Of a DNA stretch of 64,000 nt, positions 61,665 to 64,000 are shown one piece after another. This DNA is from Brevibacterium aurantiacum. Its GTDB lineage: Bacteria > Actinomycetota > Actinomycetes > Actinomycetales > Brevibacteriaceae. The stretch covers positions 18,132 to 82,131 of the forward strand of contig NZ_VLTK01000007.1 of the NCBI RefSeq assembly GCF_007558825.1, written 5' to 3'. A model generated the notes under the pieces. The model saw only the letters and a program-made list of their open reading frames with translations, did no database searches and was not told where the DNA came from. Position 1 is the stretch's first letter; each line of letters starts with the position of its first letter. Both the position numbers and the translations under genes were made by a program.

Positions 61665-62558
61665 ATGTCCTCGATCACAGGCGTTCTCGCCGCAGTAGCC
61701 ACTCCGTTCGATGACGACGAAAAGCTCGTCGAATCGGCTCTGCGCGCTCACGTGCGCCGTCAGCTCGATGCCGGTATCCACGGCATCTTCGCCCTGGGCA
61801 CAAACGGAGAATTCTACGCTCAGTCCGCGGCCGAGCGCGCCGAAGCGACTCGACTGGTCGTCGATGAGGTGGCCGGCCAGGTTCCCGTCGTCATCGGCGC
61901 AGGCGCCGCCACGACCCGAGAGACCATCACCATCGCGCAGGATGCCGCGGCTGCTGGAGCCGATGCGCTCTCGATCATCACCCCGTATTTCGCTGCGGCG
62001 TCACAAGCGGAGATCTCCAATCATTTCCGAGCTGTGGCGGAGTCGGTCGATGTCCCGGTCATCGTGTACAACATTCCCGCGCGAACAGGCAATGCTGTGG
62101 CTCCCGCAACTCTCGAAAAGCTGGCCGAGGTGGACAACATCACCGGGGTGAAGGACTCGAGCGGAAATTTCGACACGATCCTGCAGTACCTGGAGCGCAC
62201 AGACCGGGAGAGTTTCGACGTCATCTCCGGCAATGACTCACTCATTCTGTGGACACTCCTCGCCGGCGGTTCCGGCGGCATCAGCGGTATTGCGAACGTC
62301 TATCCGAAGACCATGGCGTCGATCTACGACCTCTTCGTCTCCGGGAATTCGGCGGGTGCGCGCGCCGCGCAGGACAGCATTCGTCCGATCCGCAACTGCC
62401 TGGCGCTTGGCAACCCCAACACCGTGGTCAAGCACGCAGCCAATGTCCGCGAATTCGGCCTGGGTCCGGCGCGGGCTCCATTCAACGCGCTCTCCGACGC
62501 GGCGAAGCAACAGATCTCAGAGACAGTCACCGCTGATCTTGGGCGTGGATTGGCCTGA
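61665..62558 (+). CDS. DHDPS/NAL-family class I lyase (aldolase)
   Basis: A 297-residue class I aldolase of the dihydrodipicolinate synthase/N-acetylneuraminate lyase family. The Schiff-base Lys163 is in GVKDSSGNF and Tyr135 in VYNIPARTG. The N-terminal loop reads GTNGEF (45-50) instead of GTTGE (DHDPS), so it is probably not the lysine-pathway enzyme. It may act as a 2-oxoacid lyase such as a sialic acid, 2-keto-3-deoxy acid or hydroxy-oxo acid aldolase. It follows the aldo/keto reductase by 32 nt, with AGGAAGGGAAG upstream, and ends in a strong terminator. Confidence 0.9.
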   Translation: MSSITGVLAAVATPFDDDEKLVESALRAHVRRQLDAGIHGIFALGTNGEFYAQSAAERAEATRLVVDEVAGQVPVVIGAGAATTRETITIAQDAAAAGADALSIITPYFAAASQAEISNHFRAVAESVDVPVIVYNIPARTGNAVAPATLEKLAEVDNITGVKDSSGNFDTILQYLERTDRESFDVISGNDSLILWTLLAGGSGGISGIANVYPKTMASIYDLFVSGNSAGARAAQDSIRPIRNCLALGNPNTVVKHAANVREFGLGPARAPFNALSDAAKQQISETVTADLGRGLA

Positions 62559-62590
62559 GGCTCTACTCTCTCAGGACTATTACCTGGGCC

Positions 62591-62637
62591 CATTAAGGGA
62601 GGGTCTGCACTTAATCGGTGTAGACCCTCCCTTAATG
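62591..62637. terminator. Long near-perfect hairpin, terminator
   Basis: Two 20-nt arms starting CATTAAGGGAGGGTCT on the left pair, with one mismatch, to arms ending AGACCCTCCCTTAATG on the right, around a 7-nt spacer, followed by TTT. It lies 32 nt past the aldolase stop and serves as its terminator. Confidence 0.8.
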
Positions 62638-62789
62638 TTTGGCGATCACTGGAACGGGTAAAGGCACTGAGCGAGACTTTGAGATTGTGGTGCTCGTTCA
62701 TCCTCAAGTGTGTACAGAAAATTCTGAATCTAACCCTGAAGTACCGAGAATCAGCGCGCAAGTTATGATAACGTCGCTCTAACACTCAG

Positions 62790-62803
62790 AACTGTATACA
62801 GTT
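62790..62803. promoter_or_regulatory. GntR operator candidate
   Basis: AACTGTATACAGTT is a perfect 14-bp palindrome 33 nt before the GntR start, in an AT-rich promoter region. GntR/FCD regulators commonly bind short palindromes of this size. Confidence 0.5.
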
Positions 62804-62836
62804 AATGACAATGTTTGTGCTGAACTCTATGGGGGC

Positions 62837-63553
62837 GTGGTGGCGATTACAGGCGAAAACCGTAGGTTGGTCGAATACGCGCACTCGCGACTTCGTGCCG
62901 ACATCATTAGCAATCGCATACCCGCAGACACTTCGATCAGCCAGGTGAAGCTGGCCGAAGAGCTCGGCGTCAGCAGAACACCGTTGCGAGAAGCGCTTCG
63001 GATGCTTCAGCATGAAGGGCTGGCGAGGGTCGAAGCCAATAAGCGTGTGACAATCGCTGATGTGAATCCGGCAGACCTCGACGCACTCTATGCGCTGCGG
63101 ATACAGCAGGAAGCTCTGACCATCTTTCAGAGTACGAAGCATGCCTCTAATCGACAACGGGACGAGGCGCGGAGCAATTTGGAAGCGATGTTCACCGCAA
63201 TCCGTGACGACAACATCGATGAGTGGAGCTCGGCTCATCGACGCTTCCATATGTCAATGGCAGGTGGGGTGCACGAGCGTTTCCAGACGTCTATTTCCCG
63301 ACACTTCGACCACGCCGAACGCTACCGGCATATCTACCTCGTCGGGTCAGACGTCAACTGGGCGCAGAGCTCGCAAGATCACAGCGCAATCTGCGAAGCC
63401 TACGTTGCGGGGCAGGCAGCGTGGGCGGCTGAACTTTTGGCCGAGCACTATGCCCGCACTGCGAAAACTGTAATTCAAACCATTGATCCCGAGTTTGCCC
63501 CGGAAATGGTGGCGAGCGCAGTCACGATGGCGTTGAGTTTGCGCTTCGTGTGA
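62837..63553 (+). CDS. GntR-family (FCD) transcriptional regulator
   Basis: A 238-residue GntR regulator. The N-terminal winged helix runs to about residue 75 (QVKLAEELGVSRTPLREALRMLQHEGL). The C-terminal FCD domain (about 85-215) carries the metal/ligand His and Asp residues in DEWSSAHRRFHMSMAG and RHFDHAERYRHIYL. The start is GTG 62837 or 62840. Sequences of this kind often sense uronates or other sugar acids. It lies just upstream of a KdgT-type permease and is preceded by a perfect palindrome, so it probably controls that permease and itself. Confidence 0.9.
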   Translation: MVAITGENRRLVEYAHSRLRADIISNRIPADTSISQVKLAEELGVSRTPLREALRMLQHEGLARVEANKRVTIADVNPADLDALYALRIQQEALTIFQSTKHASNRQRDEARSNLEAMFTAIRDDNIDEWSSAHRRFHMSMAGGVHERFQTSISRHFDHAERYRHIYLVGSDVNWAQSSQDHSAICEAYVAGQAAWAAELLAEHYARTAKTVIQTIDPEFAPEMVASAVTMALSLRFV

Positions 63554-63636
63554 TGGCTTGGATTCGCTTGGACGCTTGGTGATCAGCGAGTCCTGTGAGT
63601 TCGGATAAATGGGTAGTTCATGTCAAAGGAGACACG

Positions 63637-64000
63637 ATGAATATTCTGAAGACAGTCAACAGAATTCCCGGCGGATTGATGATCGTTCCATTGCTCTTAG
63701 GAGCAACCATCAACAGCTTCTTTCCCCAAGTGCTTGAGATAGGTGGATTCACTCAAGCAGCTTTCAAAGATGGAGCAAGCGCCATCATCGGCATCTTCCT
63801 GCTGATTATGGGTTCTCAGCTGACCGTGAAGTCGACGGGACCCGTGGTGCAGAAGGGCTTCGCTATTCTTCTGGGCAAACTGGTTGCGGGAGTTGCTGTC
63901 GGACTAGTGGTCGGATTCCTCATACCTGGCGGTGTCCTATGGTCATTAACCCCACTTGCCATCATCGCGGCAATGATCAATTCCAACGGCGGACTGTTTG
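63637..64000 (+). CDS. 2-keto-3-deoxygluconate permease family protein (partial)
   Basis: The gene starts at ATG 63637 behind AAAGGAG and runs past the window end. The 121 residues present begin MNILKTVNRIPGGLMIVPLLL and show the KdgT marks: IPGGLMIVP, an early G-S-Q-L-T-V-K-S-T-G loop, and N-S-N-G-G-L at the end. KdgT imports 2-keto-3-deoxygluconate, a product of pectin or uronate breakdown. It follows the GntR regulator by 83 nt and fits the sugar-acid theme of this region. The rest of the operon lies outside. Base composition is lower in GC than the centre of the window. Confidence 0.88.
   Translation, partial: MNILKTVNRIPGGLMIVPLLLGATINSFFPQVLEIGGFTQAAFKDGASAIIGIFLLIMGSQLTVKSTGPVVQKGFAILLGKLVAGVAVGLVVGFLIPGGVLWSLTPLAIIAAMINSNGGLF

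Noticed and set aside
1..64000. CRISPR arrays, tRNA or rRNA genes, insertion sequences
   Set aside because: No regularly spaced repeats, tRNA-like cloverleaf ends, transposase genes or terminal repeats were found by eye. A dedicated scan could still reveal a short RNA gene.

Overview
The window is high-GC chromosomal DNA from an actinobacterium. GTG starts are frequent, there is a DtxR/IdeR-type iron box, and the content is rich in CGNR, Fic, MHS-transporter and RpiR/DeoR/GntR-controlled catabolic genes. A single lgt gene, normally essential and chromosomal, sits near 40 kb. The overall style fits Brevibacterium or a close relative in the Micrococcales, but that placement is an inference from gene style, not from a marker gene. 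I see no tRNA, rRNA, insertion sequence, phage gene or CRISPR array.

Layout. 0.2-6.6 kb: a leftward operon RidA-like / DUF1028 / M20D amidohydrolase / MHS transporter / aldehyde dehydrogenase, with a divergent LysR regulator. 6.9-9.7 kb: a flavin monooxygenase-like protein overlapping aspartate ammonia-lyase. 9.7-16.8 kb: single genes (DUF2891, CHY zinc finger, two VOC proteins, a TetR/alcohol dehydrogenase pair with paired operators, a cysteine hydrolase, an LLM oxidoreductase and a CGNR regulator). 16.8-22.5 kb: a self-inhibited Fic protein with a C-terminal winged helix, a stand-alone HsdR-N nuclease-like gene and a SNF2 helicase. 22.6-25.8 kb: small genes, a MerR regulator and a membrane-protein/HNH-repeat operon. 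26-32.3 kb: MHS transporter / RidA / RraA-like, then an amidohydrolase, an RpiR regulator and a sodium symporter that share a repeated operator. 32.4-37 kb: two aminotransferases, a DAO-type oxidase and a cupin. 37.1-39 kb: an iron-boxed siderophore-binding lipoprotein and a siderophore-interacting protein. 39-40.6 kb: a thioesterase and lgt. 40.7-47.4 kb: LysR, MHS transporter, a carbamoylase-type M20 hydrolase and two amidases. 47.5-51 kb: an HpaB/HpaC-type two-component monooxygenase and an AraC regulator. 51.3-54.4 kb: a GntP permease, a DUF1345 protein and a TSUP permease. 54.6-62.6 kb: an acid-sugar-like locus (NRAMP-like transporter lacking the metal motifs, a frameshifted sialidase-like gene, a DeoR regulator, a four-carbon acid sugar kinase fused to a PdxA-type dehydrogenase, an aldo/keto reductase and a DHDPS-family aldolase). 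62.8-64 kb: a GntR regulator and the start of a KdgT-type permease that runs off the window.

How the genes work together. The window is mostly a series of self-contained catabolic cassettes, each with its own regulator, transporter and two to four enzymes, many of them translationally coupled by 4-nt overlaps. Two cassettes (about 0.2-6.6 kb and 40.7-47.4 kb) share the plan LysR + MHS transporter + M20 hydrolase, which suggests a common theme of importing and hydrolysing amide or ureido compounds. The 54.6-64 kb part looks devoted to sugar acids. Its kinase-dehydrogenase matches the known D-threonate/D-erythronate route to dihydroxyacetone phosphate, while the surrounding aldolase, reductase, sialidase-like remnant and unusual transporter make the whole pathway undefined. 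The most interesting points are this locus, with its fused but internally re-startable kinase/PdxA gene and shared operator, the RidA/DUF1028/M20D operon, and the repeated RpiR operator.
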